From contig NZ_BMKZ01000004.1 of assembly GCF_014644735.1 (NCBI RefSeq), positions 1 to 64,000 of the forward strand: DNA of 64,000 bases, read 5' to 3'. The notes under the pieces were generated by a model. It did not search any database. It had not been told where the DNA came from and worked only from the letters and a program-made list of their open reading frames with translations. Every line of letters starts with the position of its first letter. Position 1 is the stretch's first letter. The position numbers and the translations under genes were made by a program. Shown here piece after piece: positions 63,366 through 64,000 of this stretch. The stretch comes from Caldalkalibacillus thermarum (GTDB taxonomy: Bacteria; Bacillota; Bacilli; Caldalkalibacillales; Caldalkalibacillaceae).

Positions 63366-64000
63366 CGGACATAACAAGAAAAGATGGGCCGCTCTATTCG
63401 TTATTCTTGTGCTGGTGGCTGGGGCGTATTTCTACCCCCTCCCTTATTTTGTGTCCCAACCGGGTGAAGCAATCGAACTGAAACCGCTGATTCAGGTTGA
63501 AGATGGTCACCTTGAACAGGGCTCATTCATGTTAACCACGATACGCATGGGCGGCGCCAATATGATCACCTATGCTTTGGCCAGATGGAACAAATATATG
63601 GATTTGATCGAGAAGGAGCGTATTCTTGCCCATTATGAAGATGAAGAGGAATACAGCCGTTTCCAGTTAGAAGCGATGGAAAGCTCAAAAGATTCGGCTA
63701 TTATTGCGGCTTACCAGTTGGCTGGAAAAGAGGTCAAAGTGGTCAATAATGGTATTATTGTCACTCATATACTCTCTGGCATGCCTGCCCGGGAAGTTCT
63801 ACAAATAGGGGATATGATCACCCATGTAGATGGGATGGAAGTCAGCACGTCGGAAGAACTGGTACGGTATATCCAAGGTAAAGCAGTGGGTGAAGTGGTA
63901 GAGATCACCTTTAAGCGGGGGGATGAGGAAAAAACAGCCACCTTTACCTTGCAGCCGCTTCCACCAGTTGAAGAAGGAGGGGAAGAACGGGCCGGGATCG
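63358..64000 (+). CDS. ylbL: YlbL-like PDZ / Lon-type protease, 5' part
   Basis: The first 214 codons are in the window; the gene runs off the right edge. One membrane helix at about residues 9-25 (WAALFVILVLVAGAYFY) is followed by an outer region and a PDZ domain (VTHILSGMPAREVLQIGDMI, VTFKRG-like end) around 125-200. In YlbL a Lon-type (S16) peptidase domain follows, which would lie outside. GGAGGG at 63341 and coupling to ylbK support the start. Confidence 0.9.
   Translation, partial: MFNGHNKKRWAALFVILVLVAGAYFYPLPYFVSQPGEAIELKPLIQVEDGHLEQGSFMLTTIRMGGANMITYALARWNKYMDLIEKERILAHYEDEEEYSRFQLEAMESSKDSAIIAAYQLAGKEVKVVNNGIIVTHILSGMPAREVLQIGDMITHVDGMEVSTSEELVRYIQGKAVGEVVEITFKRGDEEKTATFTLQPLPPVEEGGEERAGI

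Overview
The window is a low-to-moderate GC chromosomal segment of an endospore-forming member of the Bacillales, close to Bacillaceae gene order (possibly a thermo- or alkaliphilic Caldalkalibacillus-like genus; that placement is inference). The evidence is many sporulation loci (spoIIM, dacF-spoIIAA-spoIIAB-sigF, spoVA genes, dacB-spmA-spmB, ylaJ, ylbJ), Shine-Dalgarno sites of the GGAGG type with frequent GTG and TTG starts, an FMN riboswitch ahead of a rib operon, and blocks syntenic with Bacillus subtilis (yla, fur-xerD-deoB-punA, spoIIA, rib-scpAB-dacB-spmAB, rluB-resABCDE, ylbG-ylbL). No insertion sequence, prophage or CRISPR array was seen.

Region 1 (1-9.8 kb) is the least conventional. 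It holds a wrecked hemerythrin gene, a short Crp/Fnr-type regulator, acuABC (control of acetyl-CoA synthetase), a complete fixABCX operon (electron-transfer flavoprotein, flavoprotein:quinone oxidoreductase and ferredoxin-like subunit), mobA, and a Bacillus-type fnr with a C-terminal cysteine cluster. Good TGTGA-N6-TCACA palindromes lie before the hemerythrin remnant, twice before acuA, and at about -41.5 before fixABCX. An everted version overlaps the fnr promoter region. I read this as an oxygen-responsive regulon. The first site is also paired with a near-consensus Fur box.

Region 2 (9.8-24 kb): a Y-family DNA polymerase, two conserved small proteins, the SR1/SR1P dual-function RNA gene, arginine decarboxylase speA, a nitronate monooxygenase reduced to its two ends, yktB, an inositol monophosphatase, endonuclease IV, the ylaF/H/I/J/K/L set, a metallo-beta-lactamase fold hydrolase, a MidA-type methyltransferase, yqgY and a tRNA-Gln.

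Region 3 (24-38.7 kb): nudF, an endonuclease Q gene broken by one extra A, spoIIM, fur, ald (whose ribosome binding site sits in a hairpin), yqzK, xerD, and a nucleoside salvage operon deoB-punA1-punA2-pdp, then dacF and the spoIIA operon. The two purine nucleoside phosphorylases differ at the purine-binding residues. Recognisable SigE, SigF and SigH promoters precede spoIIM, dacF and spoIIAA.

Region 4 (38.7-64 kb): a SigG-type promoter and a reduced spoVA operon (AA, AB, AEA, AF; AEA carries a one-base frameshift, and AC, AD and AEB are absent here), lysA, ppiB, the riboswitch and ribDEAH, scpAB, dacB-spmAB, rluB, the cytochrome c biogenesis/redox-sensing resABCDE operon, ypmS, then ylbG, rsmD, coaD, ylbJ, ylbK and a ylbL that runs off the right edge. 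Two frameshifts in A-runs could be real mutations or sequencing errors; the two internally deleted pseudogenes look real.
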